Counted from the stretch's first letter, positions 22,878 to 35,028 are shown. The stretch: DNA of 64,000 nt from Antedon mediterranea (GCF_964355755.1 NC_092676.1:8846288-8910287), one strand, 5' to 3'. A program made the numbers and translations. Notes: generated by a model from the letters alone, not told the origin.

Positions 22878-23944
22878 CTGAAACAAGAAATGATTTAAAG
22901 TTGAAAATAAATTACGAAAATTAGGTAAACATTTATGAAATTTGATACTTAAGTTTGAAAGATGTATTTAAAAAACAATTTTTTATTAATTTTTTTTTAA
23001 TATGCCATTTTAAGGCCACATAACACTTTGTAATTTAAATTTAAAAAAAATGTATTTACCTGAAAAAACTGATTTAAAACAAAAAATTATCAAATTGGCT
23101 GACAGCCAATTGGGTTTTTGTTTAAATTTGTCATTTTATACGAGAAAACCAAAAAACTTATTCAAAGTCTGATTTAATTTAATCTCCATGTTTTTGGGGG
23201 TTCAATACATCTTTAAGCATAGGGCTAGCCTTATAGGTCTAGCCCTAATTAATAAATACAGTAGATGAAATTTGATATTTAAATGGGGGAAATCCAGGGG
23301 GATTCCCGAAGCCTGGTAGGCTAGGCCTAAGCAAGAGCCTAGGCCTAGTAGTGTACTAACTATTGGCTGAATTTTAATATAGGAATATTTATTAGCCTAG
23401 GCCTAAAGTAAAGTATAATTGTTTGCGGCAGCCGGACGGTATAGCGTTCAACAAATCCAACACATCCCAATCACACGGTGTAGGAGGTTACTTTAAGTTA
23501 CACGTACGTTAGCCTACTTTATTACACAATTCTAGGCTTGCTTACTAGCTAGGCCTAGGGCCAGACTTTTGCCTAAATATCTAGCCTTTAGTAGCCATGT
23601 TAGGCCTAGCATAGCTCTAGGGGCATAGGCCTACCACCATGCCAGGCCCTGGGCCAGCCATGTCATTCATTTTTATTTCCAACATCAACCGCACGAGTCG
23701 CAAAACAACATAGACATAGCCTTGTTGGAGGTGTTACCTACTAGGCCTAGTAGAAATGTTATTAAACCTAACCTACCTGGTACTTTAAGTATAAAAATCA
23801 GTTATGTTTATGTATGCATTTTTTCAAGCTGTTAAACACGGAAACGAGTAGGCCTAGCCTATCCTAGTCTAGTCTTAAGTTAACTCCTCGCCGCCTCGCT
23901 CGTCGCGGTCTAAACTCCCAGTGTCAGGCACACAACACACACAC
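22878..23944 (-). promoter_or_regulatory. Presumed 5' UTR and promoter region of the USP gene
   Basis: The first coding exon begins directly after an acceptor (TTGTTTCAG), so at least one non-coding exon must lie upstream. The most CpG-rich spot is 23875-23915 (CTCGCCGCCTCGCTCGTCGCG), a plausible promoter or first exon. I cannot place the transcription start. The stretch is also packed with AGGCCTA motifs (23310-23860). Confidence 0.35.
22957..23216. mobile_element. Second copy of the TTAAAGATGTATT MITE, inverted
   Basis: Ends GAAAGATGTATTT and AATACATCTTTAAG. The interior GGCTGACAGCCAATT matches GGCAGCCAATTTGA of the copy at 9890 in opposite orientation. It lies just upstream of the first USP coding exon, in a 5' intron or UTR. 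Confidence 0.65.
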
Positions 23945-24786
23945 TCAAAGAATATATATATCACAAGAATGAGTATTCCGCGATTTTCCCTGTAACAGTA
24001 ATATTGTCCATGTGGTAGGGCGCCGCCATAAGTGTGGATGTATCTGGGATGTATACAACTTTTTGTGACGGTTTCACTAATCAAAGGCTGGACCACCGGT
24101 AGTATTTTCATGATAAAAAATGTTATCAACTACATGCCAACATCATGTTAAATACTATTTGGATATTTAATTGTTCGTTTTATGCAATTTATTTAGTAAA
24201 AACTGCCGTATAAACAGTTTGCTTTATCAACCGGGCGCTACGATAGCGTGACCGGGCGTGTTGGTGTTTACGTGTTTTCACGTAGGATAGTTTAATAATA
24301 TTCCTATATTTAACTTGTTTCTGGTAAAACAAATAAATGTTAATGACATTTAACATTTTTTCCTATTAATAACATGTATCTTATACTAATTTATATCATA
24401 AAAACAATACTTAATTTACCGGGCGTAGAGTAGTACACGGGCAATGGTAAAGAATAGGCCGTGCTGAGTAACGATTCGTTGACTTTTGGTGTTGCTGTGT
24501 TAGGCCTTTTTTGTGAACTAACTTAGCATGTTAGTAAATAATTGTCTGTAAAAGTGAATGTACACTAGTTTGATAATAAATATGTATTATAAAATAGTTT
24601 ACAATTGCAAAACTATTATCATAATTCTATTTAATGTGACATGTATAATATCTATTAAATCAAGTCTTATTTAGTATGTATACATCCGCCCTTATGAGGG
24701 CGGGCATCACTCTCTGGAGCTCTCTGTTACAAATTTCTCATGCAAAAATCGCGGAATACTCATTCTTGTGATATATATTCTTTGAC
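23945..24786. mobile_element. DNA transposon remnant with about 45-bp inverted ends
   Basis: The left arm CAAAGAATATATATATCACA then GAATGAGTATTCCGCGATTT is repeated in inverse at 24741-24786 (AAATCGCGGAATACTCATTC then TTGTGATATATATTCTTTG). The 840 bp between them is non-coding. It sits beside the likely USP promoter, whose CpG-rich spot is only about 30 bp away. Confidence 0.7.
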
Positions 24787-26289
24787 ACACTCTACTGTAC
24801 TACACAGTATATGAAAAATGAAAAAAAAAGTGAATAGCACCACCAATCTTAATCATGTCGTGTCACGTGGTAGAAGCATTCAAATTAAACAGAATTTAGC
24901 ATGGTTATGTATCCAAACAAATTGAAAATAATAGTAGGCCTATATATTTTAAAGTATATTGTAGCCAGTAAATTATAATTGAAATGTCCTTTTTGTTATT
25001 CTTTATTCAACCGAAATTAATGTATTCAGTCCAGTGGTCTTGAATCTGTTTACGACGTTACAGATGTTTTTTAATATAGTCCAGTAAAAGTATGGTTGAA
25101 ATAGAACAAATTGCAACAGTTTTTTTTTTATACTAATAATATTTATTGGGAGTAGTTTACACTTTTACAACAGTGGCACTCGACCAAATGAAAGGTGCAT
25201 CCAGAAGAAAGGACAACACAATATATAAAAAAACACAATATAGTAAATAATAAATACAAATGAAAGTTTCTGGGGATTATGTCAAAACAATTCGACTATA
25301 GTAACTGCAATATCATTGAATAAGTTAAAAATTGTAGGCCTACAGTATAAAGTGAATTAGGCAACAACAATGTAGACCTCACACTATAATATAGTCTGAA
25401 CCAAATATATAGGCCCTACCCGGAAAAAATGGTACAAAGGAAATTTTTACATCATTTAAATAACATATAATATATCCAAAATCGACACAAAAATCCATCT
25501 TGGGGAAACATTTTCAGACGCGTTTTTCTTTTATTTTAAAATAGATAAAAATGGCTACGCCTACTGTAAATTAATAGGATTGTATATCTTGGCAACCGCT
25601 ATACTTACTTTGGTCTTAAATTGTTTACAACATACATATTTCTATTTGCTCTAATGAAAATATTTGTCAAAAAATGGCAGGAAAGGTCATTTTTTTAAAT
25701 ATTGAATGACATATACAATAATACATAATAATAAAAACTGGCTTAGTGTATTTCAAAGAGTCTCATCGTCTGATTCATCATTAATAAAATTACCAATTTC
25801 TCCAAAATGTTGTGACTGTCCCATTTATAGTAATCTTCACATGCTGTTTAGCAATTTGTTCCATTTTTATTTTGTCACAAACTTGTATGTTTGTAACTTT
25901 ATATGTTGTCATTTTTGTCCATCTTATTCTGTGTATGTTCTTTTATAAAAAACAAAATGGGCAACATTAGGGTCTGCAATATATATACATTTGTTAATTT
26001 TTTATATACTTTTTTTTGCCTATATCCATACAGTCAATTAATCAATAATAAAACATTTATTTCCAAAAACTGGTGGAGTTACCTAGAAAGCATATGCTTG
26101 TTACGTTTCAGGACGCCATTAATAAAACACAACACATTAAAGAAAAACATATACTATCAAAAAAATATAAAAAGTATGTTGTACATTCATGAAAAATCTG
26201 GGAAATAGGAAAAATCATGTATTATTTGTTATGGTTATGATTTTTTCCCTCTGAAACAAACTTTGTTTGATATATTTCAAGAAACTACA
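24787..26289. other. Non-coding AT-rich spacer
   Basis: No gene is supported. The segment 25420-25640 (CATCTTGGGGAAACATTTTC, ACGCGTTTTTC) is an inverted relative of 41480-41700, so it is a dispersed repeat. The T-run and following 150 bp near 25116 may be a retroposon tail. Confidence 0.45.
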
Positions 26290-26693
26290 TAAAGGCCCAT
26301 TTACACTAGGACGATAACGATCGACGATAAATAGACAAATGTGCATTTTTCATACATAAAACAAAAGAAATATAAAAACTTTTCATTCTAGAACTATAGA
26401 ATAACCTTCTATGCTTCCTTTGATGAAAATGATATTTTCACACGTCCAATCAAATGACGTCATGATTAGTAAGAGCAATAATATCGTGACAATACAACGA
26501 TTTTATTGTTTTTATTTATCATGACGTCATTTGATTGGAATTTTAAAAATATTATTTTTATCAAAGACAGCCTAAATGATTATCCTATATTTCTAGAACG
26601 AAAACCTTTCTAATTTATTTTGTTTTATGTAAAAAAAATGCATGTTTATATATTATCGTCCATTGTTATCGTCCTAGTGTAAATGGGCCTTTA
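26290..26693. mobile_element. Foldback MITE with TAAAGGCCCATTTACACTAG ends
   Basis: The termini TAAAGGCCCATTTACACTAG and CTAGTGTAAATGGGCCTTTA are exact inverse copies, and the inverted pairing continues for a further 8 bp (GACGATAA). Two internal segments holding TGACGTCAT are also inverted. It is 404 bp and non-coding. Confidence 0.85.
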
Positions 26694-26739
26694 GGCTAGT
26701 TTTCGGTAGGCCTACTGTATGTTTCATCTGAAATAGGTC

Positions 26740-27050
26740 GTTTTTCCGCTGCCAAAACAAAAATTATCTGTTAATTTTTTAATCAAAAAAGTGCGCATGA
26801 TCAGTCATTATCAAACAACCAGAGACCCAATCACATCGCAACACTTTGTCCTTCCGATCAAAGGTTAATAATTATCGCATCTTATCCGATAATCATCTAA
26901 TTTGAATAAGATATAATTATCGGTTAATTTTTCTCGAGTGGAATCGGTTAGATCCCGTTTTCACAGGCAGGTTTTTTTGAATTGAATTGAATTGAATTGA
27001 AGGTTATCGGTTTTAATTTTGATAGGTTAATTTTTGGCTGCGGAAACACG
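26740..27050. mobile_element. MITE of the GGCTGCGGAAACAC family
   Basis: Ends GTTTTTCCGCTGCCAAAA and TTTTTGGCTGCGGAAAC are inverse. The interior matches 14150-14403 (GCATGATCAGT, ATCAAAGGTTAA). A short GAATT repeat has expanded inside it near 26978-27000. Confidence 0.75.
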
Positions 27051-27484
27051 GGGCATAGTAGCAGAGTATCTGTTTGATTTCACACCGGTTTATTGGTCAC
27101 ATTGTTTTAATATGAATGAATCACTGGTTCCACTCATAACATTGTTGTGTATCTGATATTATTTTCATGTTGAAAACTTCTAAAACAGTATATATTTAAA
27201 CTTTATTTAGACACGAGACTGATGTGCAGTACAACTCGTTCAATCAATATTGATTGTATTACAAAAAAAACCAACACCATAAAATACGACCGTAAAACGA
27301 TAGAAAAAATTGAAATTGAAAAGAAACAAAACTACAGCAGAATCCCCTTCATCTGACACCTCTATTTAGGGTAGGCCTACACCATACCGGTACTTCCCGT
27401 GTAAACGGGAACCCTTATCGAAGTGTATAATTCCCCGAAACCTTGACTCAGAAATACAGAGAATTGACTTCAGAAATTGGTTTA

Positions 27485-27935
27485 GGATGGTCAAACAATC
27501 ATTTTTGGCTTGGTTACACATTTTGAAAATGTGGCGAAAGGTCAAAAGGTCAGGGTGAAAGGTCATAAGACCAACTACTGGTCACAGCGAGGTAATTTTG
27601 GTCTTAAATTGATCAAAAGGTATACATTTATATTCAGTCTAATGGAATATAAATGTATGCCTTCTGAATATTATGAGACCAAAATTGACTTGCTGAGACC
27701 AGTGGTTGCCCGAGATACAAGTACCTTTTTTTATTTGTTCATATAACCCTTGACCCTGACCCTTTGACCTTTTGTAACATTTTACAAAATGTGTAACAAA
27801 TAATAACAAAATATATATTTCGAACAATTTAAAACCAAATTCAAGTGTCTACGACCAGTAGTTACGGAGATACATACATGCCCTGGAGTGTGGGTCAAAG
27901 GTCAGAAATGATATTTCCGATCCTTTTTGACTAAA
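27485..27935. repeat. Dispersed repeat with GGTCAAAGGTCA and paired inverted segments
   Basis: Contains inverted copies of a 27-bp segment around 27615-27665 (ACATTTATATTCAGTCTAAT against ATGGAATATAAATGTATGCC) and the recurring phrases GACCAAAATTGAC, GAGATACAAGTACC and GGTCAAAGGTCAGAAATG. The same phrases occur in the arms of the 35029-37735 palindrome. Confidence 0.55.
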
Positions 27936-27957
27936 ATGTTGCAGTTACAGTTGCACT

Positions 27958-28028
27958 AGGTCAGGATTGAACGCGGGACCTTGGGATTGGAAGGCAAGCA
28001 CGTTAACCACCAAGCTACAGCTCCACTA
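27958..28028 (-). mobile_element. tRNA-derived SINE head
   Basis: On the minus strand, GAGCTGTAGCTTGGTGGTTAA is a tRNA-like A-box region and GCGTTCAATCCTGAC a B-box, 71 bp in all. It is the head of a SINE or a tRNA pseudogene; the anticodon arm is not convincing as a functional tRNA. Confidence 0.55.
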
Positions 28029-28430
28029 CAAACCACCAAGCTACAGATCCGCTATTTCCCGTTTTGTTGTGATTTTTTTTCTGTTAAAATTTCTCTTTTT
28101 ATACCTACCCTCCACCCCCCCCCCCATAATAGCCTAATGTGTGGGTGTGTGTGTGGGGGTGTCCAAAGACGCGCGGCGACGTTTAGTTTGCAACCTATTT
28201 TACAAAAGAGATATAGACGAGCGCGGGGGGATGTGGAGAGCGCATTAGTAATGCTTAACATCAGTTTGTATAAGAGAGAGAGAAAAAAAAAAACAAAAAC
28301 AAAAATGTGTTGTATCAAATTTCTTTTCTTTTATTAATCCATAAGAAAGTGACAACATTAAAATAAAAGTGAATTACATACAAAAAGTTTTGCATTGCAG
28401 TTAAAGTTTGGTGCTGTATATATACAATTT

Positions 28431-30180
28431 TTAAATGTCGCATACGCACAAGATTTCTATCGATATCGGCTCATATACTGCCGGTTCTACATTGCATCGT
28501 TGAAAGCACTCATCCGATACAGGAATTGTTTCTGGATAACCAAACAGAGCGGGAAGGCACCTTCCCACGTTTACATCTACTGGGAAAAAGCAATGAGAAC
28601 CAAACAGACCGCATCCATCATTGTCAGGTACGAGAAGCCATTGATCATCAGCAGATCGGTTTAGGCTACACGTTTCTAAAGAATAGTTTATACCGTGCCA
28701 TCGATCGACTTCAAGTGGTGGAGGTTCAGCATGATATTGAGCGTATGCTTCTGTGCGATGTGCTTTAGCTTGGATATGATTGTTGTTTCTCTGCGTTGGG
28801 AAGTTTACGCTTGGTACAGAGTTCTCTACTTTCCTTTTGAACATTAATGTATATGGTGATGGAATGTCTGATGATATGGGGGTATCTCTCAATGCGACAA
28901 GAATTTCATTTAAACTCTTTTCCCCTTTCTCTGATTTCTTTAGCATGCTTTTGAGTGTTTGTATGCTTCGTTCAGCTCTCCCATTTGCTTGTTCTGTGGA
29001 TGATTTCGCGGTTGTTGCAGAATGCTTGCAGTGTTTCACTTGTAAGCTGCGATCCATTGTCTGAAATGATTGTAGTGGGATTTCCAAACAGTGAAAATAT
29101 GGTTTCGAGCTTGTTGATGACTGTATTGCTTGTCGTGTTTATCATTTGGTTTGCCCATATGTATCATGTGAAGTAGTCAACTGTTAATAGGTATTGCTTT
29201 CCTTCAAATTCAAACAGGTCGATTGCAATGATTTCCATAGCTTCAGATGTATGAATGGGTTTTACTGGTAGTTTTGATTGGCTTCTTTGGTGAGTTTGAC
29301 ATGCATCACAATTGTTTATGATACGTTCTATGTCTGCGTTAATTCCTGGCCAGTATACTGATTGTCTGGCTCTCAGTCTGGTCTTCTCAGTTCCTTGGTG
29401 TTTGTGGAGTATGTTTAGGATTCTTGGTCTCATCTCCTTTGGTATGATGATTCTGGAACCTTTGAGAATTATACCATCATGTATCGCTAGTTCGTATCTA
29501 TGTTGCCAATATGCATGGGTAGTTTTGTTACACTGGTTTTTTCGTTTGGCCATCCATTCAGTATAATTTTGCTGAGTTCTTGTAGCATGTTGTCTGCTGC
29601 GGTTGCTTCTTTTATTTTATCTATGACGAATAATTTCGTATCAGTCAGTTCGTTAATCTGGACATCAAGATCAGGAATTCGAAATGTTCTCTGATTACTG
29701 TCTAGGCAGCGCGAGAGGCAGTCTGCTATCGTGACTTCTTTGCCTGGTACATATTTGATTGTGCCTTTGTAATCCTGCATTTGCAGCATCAGTCGTTGGA
29801 GTCAGCTTGGCATTTTTGAGATGTCCTTCTTGGCGATGTCTTCTAATGGTTTGTGATCAGAGCAGATTGTGAATTCTCGTCCAAACACATAATATCTGAA
29901 GTGTTTTATGGCCCATACGACAGCTAGTGCTTCTCTCTCAATGTTACTGTAATTTTTCTCTGCAGGAGTTAGCGATTTTGATGCGTAATGTACTGGTTTA
30001 TCTTGTTGCATGAGCACTGCTCCAAGGCCTTTCATGCTTGCATCACATTGGATTGTGATCTCTTTCCTGGCATCAAAATATGCAAGGACTGGAGTGTTTA
30101 TGATGGCGTCTTTTATGTTGTCGAGCACTTTGTCATGGCTCGGTGTCCATTCATATACTCGGAGCGGTTATCGTTGTTCT
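28431..30180 (-). mobile_element. Ty3/gypsy pol fragment (RNase H to integrase)
   Basis: The minus strand shows RNase H (QCDASMKGLGAVLMQQ, VHYASKSLTPAEKNYSNIER and CSDHKPLE, 30128-29802), then the RNase H tail (YVPGKEVTIADCLSR, near 29740), the integrase HHCC region (HKHQGTEKTRLRARQSVYWP and CDACQ, 29553-29164) and the core (IAIDLFEF, then NPTTIISDNGSQLTSE). The 28431-29087 reading frame carries ANGRAERSIQTLKSM of the third catalytic block. There are frame changes at about 29800 and 29490 and near 29030, and a TGA at about 29172-29174 inside the core. Reverse transcriptase is cut off at about 30180 and no LTRs were seen. Confidence 0.85.
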
Positions 30181-30382
30181 TGCTGGCTGCACTGTCGTCG
30201 CCACTGCTTTCATTGGAAGTTTAGGAGTCAAACAAGAAAATAAATGCTTCATTATTGCCGTAAGTTCACACATGCCTAACTAAAAGTATCAATAATAAAA
30301 GTGACGCGGTTATGTTGGATATCATGAACCGCAAAACTACTTGATTTACTATGGATAAGATAAATAGGCCTACACATATATA

Positions 30383-31008
30383 TTTCAGTAGTTAATGCAA
30401 CAGTTAATACAAATGTTATACACTATATATTTATGTACAGTAGGTCTAAAAACATGCAACCGCAACAGCTTATTGGAGGGAAGGGGAAACCGTTATTAAT
30501 CAGTTTGTCGTTTGTCAGACTATCTATGAGTCATGCAACTAGATAGTGAAATCAATTAGGATTTCCTTTAGTAAAAATATACCAATTATATTTTACAGCA
30601 ATAGAGTAATATACAAAGCTGGGACAACAAATGGTGTTTTATAGTTTGCCGTGGTAATGCTTCTGCGTCTCATATCTACGACAAGCATCACACCAGCCGT
30701 CAATACGGTAAAGGTTCGATCGTGTGCGGCAGACACCTGTAAAGGATTTCTCTATGTGTTAAACTTTTTATTTGGGGTGAGTACAATAATTTAGGCCTAT
30801 AGAGCATGCATAATTAAACATAGTAAAGAGAAGACATCCTATCACCTTCTCGTGAACCGAACGAGGGTGTTCATGCTACACATTTCAGTAGTTAATGCAA
30901 CAGTTAATACAAATGTTATACACTATATATTTATGTAGGTCTAAAAACATGCAACCGCAACAGCTTATTGGAGGGAAGGGGAAACCGTGATTAATCAGTT
31001 TGTCGTTT
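30383..31008. repeat. Unit D duplicated around a copy of repeat A (D-A-D)
   Basis: A 125- to 130-bp unit (TTTCAGTAGTTAATGCAAC to AATCAGTTTGTCGTTT) is present at 30383-30513 and again at 30883-31008, nearly identical. Between them lies repeat A (30511-30882). Confidence 0.85.
30511..30882. repeat. Repeat A, direct copy of 37871-38303
   Basis: Starts TTTGTCAGACTATCTATGAG and ends TCATGCTACACA. The copy at 37871-38303 is near identical except for a 67-bp insertion. The TGTCAG...CACA boundaries would fit an LTR, but no adjoining primer-binding site or polypurine tract was found. Confidence 0.8.
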
Positions 31009-31144
31009 TAGTGTAGGCTGGTATGTCGTTTATATGAATGTCGTGTATATTGTTTTGTTAAAAGCAAACTTTGATTTTATTTCATATCTTGATAATAAAA
31101 GGAATGAAAAAAAAATATGTTGCCATTTTTTCAAAAGACAGAAA

Positions 31145-31765
31145 GAAGCCGATTATTATTCAAAGTGATGTTTTATTGGGGAGGCGTTTATTCAAATAAA
31201 TACCATCATAATACATTATTTAATTTAAACATCTTTTGAAACTAACTTCCGCGACAGTGTAGGTCGTTTCGGCCCAAGAAGGAAGATGTTTTAGACGGCT
31301 TGCAATATGGGCTCTAATGGGACACAGATAGCCTACAGTTATTCCTGCCAGCTTACTCAATAAAACTCGGCTATCGGGATTTTATTTTTTAACTACTGTA
31401 CCTTCACACGCGCGGTCCGATCCGAAAATAAACAAAAAACTAAAATAGCTATAGCCACTAACGACCAACTTAACTGAAACCATGTAGTTGTTGCAAGGTC
31501 AACCTGTGAACTCATCGTGAACCCGGAAATTACTTGAAATTGAGTTGAAAATCTACCAATGAATCAGAAATTTTGTTTTAAAACTCTTTATAATATATTC
31601 CTAAGATAGAAATATGGAACAATATCGTAATAGTGAAAACTGTTTTACATTTCGCGATACACCTAAGATAGTTCAGGTAGGTATCCAAGGCAGAAATTTG
31701 TTCCAAAGTTTTTCCATTGTGCTCGCCTATGTCAGAAGTAACCATAATTTATATATATAGATTTT
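31145..31765. repeat. Dispersed repeat R, copy 1 (relative at 59388-60260)
   Basis: Shares TTATTCAAAGTGATGTTTT, CTACAGTTATTCCTGC, TACTCAATAAAACTC and TGTGCTCGCCTATGTCAGAA with 59388-60260 in the same orientation. It is non-coding. Family type unknown. Confidence 0.75.
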
Positions 31766-32455
31766 AAATTACAGATCTCATTTCTTTTCATGAAACTGAA
31801 ACTTGACAGGAGACAGGACCACAATATAAAACAAGTGCATTTATACCTTATTGTGAAATCCTGTACAACTTTTGGCAGAAGCTTGAAAGAAATACAGATA
31901 CAGCTCTGCCTATAAATAACCTTGTAAATGAATGAACTCCTACTTCTCATCTTCTATAATCTCAACCAATTTCATTAGATATGTAGGCTACCCCCTACAG
32001 ACAGACCAACATTATACACTGGTTTGATGAGTGCACATGGTTGTGGTATAAAAACTCATGTACTAGGGAAAGACAAGAATGCCTGGTGATGAGTCTTGCC
32101 CGAGATGAGTGAAGGTGGACAGAGATGACATCAAAAAGCAATTATTATGTCAACCCGGTGAACTATATGGCTTTTGGAAATGTATCATTGTGAAAATAGT
32201 GTTGAGGCAAGTGCTTTTGTTGAAACTGAACTTGTATTACGTATACAATCAGTGACACAAATATCTTAAATGGAAAACATCTCTAAAGGACAGAAGCACA
32301 CTAATTCTGCTTTCTCTCTAAAACTTGCTTCTACAAATGCAGACAGAGAAAGCGATTCTAAGTTAAGTATCATTTTGTTTGAAAGAGGCTGATCATAAAG
32401 ATATTAACTTGAATACCGAGAGTCGACAAAATCTAAATGATGTGGTTAAACTATA
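31766..32455. other. Spacer without recognisable features
   Basis: About 690 bp of AT-rich sequence. I see no exon, repeat border or element end. Confidence 0.4.
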
Positions 32456-33884
32456 TCCCTATCTATATTATAAGTGAGAGAGTTTGTCTGTCTGTCTGTC
32501 TGTCTGTTTGTTTGTTTGTTCGTTATACAAATGTTTGTTACTGCACGTAATCTTACATATGGTGTATCAAAATGACCGCAATTGTACCGGGAATGTTCTA
32601 AGCTATATTTCAACATCATCCGCCACCTAGGATCCATGTTAGGGACCAAAATGTGGTCAAAACCCCCACTTTCGATGTTTGTTCGTTATACAAATTTCTG
32701 TTTCTGCACGTAACCATACGTATGGGGTATCAAAATGATGGCAATTGTACCCGGAAGGTTTTAAACTACATTAAAAAAAAATTCCCCCGACTCCTGGGGT
32801 TTTTGTGGGAGGGGTGGGGGCGGGGGGTGGTGTGGTGGTTTGTGATGTCATTTTTTGCTAGGGCTCGGGGTTGTAGGCTATCGAATTGTAAAATTATACT
32901 ACAAAAGTTTTACAGTATTTTAATTATCCTCAGCAAGGCGTTTGGGGAAATATAGATATAGATATAGATATTTTATTCATTAACCAATATGACACCTATT
33001 CAATTACACATTTAGCAAAGTACTTTAACCATATCCAGCTATGTATCGGTCTCTTGGATTGTCTCATTACAGACATCCATACCTGTGTGAACATACACTG
33101 TTTACTGTTACTGTGTTCAACTACATCACCAATCCTCCAAGGAAAAAACGTCAATTGTGGGACAGTGGGATTGGGAGATAGGGTTTGGGGGTTTGGGAGT
33201 TTGGGTTCAGGGGATAGTGGGGATTTCGCTTACACAAGAATTGTGGTTGGAAAATGTATTTAATCATCCCTGGGAAGCGGATGGGAGTTTGGGGTGGGGA
33301 TGTAGGCCTATCACCATGACCGAAACTGTATTTGGAATGTTTTAAACTACATTTGGAAACTGCCACTGAGGGATTATGGGTTGGGAGTGATAATAACATA
33401 ATTTGTACTGGAACCGGCTTCAACACATCACCCAGTGTATCTGGGGTGTGTTTGTAGGGGGAGGAGGAGCGAAAATACTAGCGTAATGAAGTAGCCTATA
33501 TGATTGTATTGTACTAGGAAAAGTTACTAAATTTGAACTGTCCAGGGGAGGAGTTAAGGTTTGTTGATGGTGGCTGGGGTGGTGAAAGGAGAAAGAAGGC
33601 TGGGGGACCGCAGTATCTAAATTACATATTTTAATTATCAGCCAATATGACACCTATTCATTTACACAATTTACAACGTACTTCAACCATTATTAGACCC
33701 ATCGTAGCTATTGAATTGAATTTGTCCATCACTGGGAAGAATTTGTTTTTATGAAAGAGTCTGGGGTATTATTGAAGAGGGGTGGAGGTTGGTGAGTATA
33801 GACAGATACTGGCGTCGGGTGTTATGTACTGAGAAGACTGTAAACTAATTTTGACACCCGCCCTGGGGCGGGTATAATTGCTAG
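32456..33884 (+). mobile_element. Non-autonomous Helitron
   Basis: The 5' end begins with TC after an A (A, then TCCCTATCTATATTATAAG) and runs into AGTTTGTCTGTCTGTCTG, a start often seen in animal Helitrons. The 3' end has a GC-rich hairpin (ACCCGCC and GGCGGGT around a 4-base loop, 33856-33873), then seven bases (ATAATTG), then CTAG followed by T. This is the A/T insertion signature without target duplication. The 1.43-kb body has degenerate direct repeats (TTCGTTATACAAAT and GGTATCAAAATGA at 32520 and 32680) and no Rep/helicase coding, so it would depend on an outside enzyme. Confidence 0.8.
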
Positions 33885-35028
33885 TATATGTATATGAGAG
33901 GACATGTATGTGTGGGACTTGCTGCCGGGATTTACATCAATTGATCAAGGTCATTGAGCGTGGTATAATAGGAATAACACAAATTAATGATTTCATCAGA
34001 GCTGGCAAATCTAGTTAACATTTAAAGACAGATGATATCCCGATTAATGAAGAATGCTGCAATTCGCACAAAGGTGCTTGTTGGCCATGGCATGATGACA
34101 TTGGACAGACAATGTTTGAGGCATTGGTAAAAGTCTTGTAGAAGGCAAACTGTCTATATGGGATCCTAAGGAAAAGACGAATATTGGCAAAAAATATATA
34201 TGACGGTGAATACAGGTCACAAACTTATCAAAGTAAAAGAGGACTCCTATAGAGATTATTTGCCGGTGAAATGAGGTATTTCAGTTATTTTGCCAATTTG
34301 TTTCTGAACAAGGTCCGGTTGTTGGGAACGCAGATCAGTCTGTGGAAGTTTGATGGATACAGTAGTAGAGAACGAAGGAAGGTCAACTTACTGTATCGCA
34401 TTCAAGATTAGAAATATTTCATTGAAGGACTTTGGCAGAGTTAGTTGTCATTTAACTGAAGAAGTTTATGAGATGTTTTAATATGAAGAAGTGTACTGTA
34501 GACCTCCTGATGGTCAACATTTGGTGTTAATCACCATGTTGTTGTCATAAGCATATCATTTTGTGTATTTCAATCTAATTTTATTTAACTTATACAAGTT
34601 TTAATAAGACATTTAACCCATTTTTTAAAAATGGCGGCCATTTTAAAATTCAAAATGGCTGCCATTTTGTGTTAATCACCAATGTTGTTGTCATAGGCCT
34701 ATCATTTTATGTGATTTCAATCAACGTCATAACTTGCACATGTTTTAATAAGAAATTTAATCCATTTAAAAAAAATGGCGGCCATTTTGAAATTCAAAAT
34801 GTCAGAATACTAATGAATATAGGTTTATAATAATTCTTATATAGCAGAGAACTCATATGAACTTAAATATTATTCATAATGGGTGTTACTTTGTCCAATA
34901 TGGTACATTTATTGGATATTTTACGTATTGGCGGCCATCTTGGATTTGACACCCTTAAGCTTTTTAAAAAAAATGGCAACATATTATTTTCATTATAGAC
35001 AAGTTCTATTTCCTCTGAAATATGGTGT
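33885..35028. other. Non-coding region with a 150-bp tandem duplication
   Basis: Two adjacent copies of a 140-150-bp segment (34523-34805) begin GTGTTAATCACCA and contain AAATGGCGGCCATTTT. 33900-34500 may hold a badly decayed coding remnant (for example VLVGHGMMTLDRQ), but no family can be named. Confidence 0.5.

Noticed and set aside
25706-26208. Two overlapping open frames of 80 and 101 codons
   Set aside because: AT-rich, with Phe/Tyr/Ile-biased translation and no domain; best explained as chance.
28052-28337. Opposed open frames of 88 and 118 codons
   Set aside because: They arise from C-rich, GT-rich and A-rich simple sequence; no motif or splice context supports coding.
33054-33653. 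Several 60-90 codon frames rich in Gly, Trp or Pro
   Set aside because: They lie inside the non-autonomous Helitron and reflect its G-rich body.
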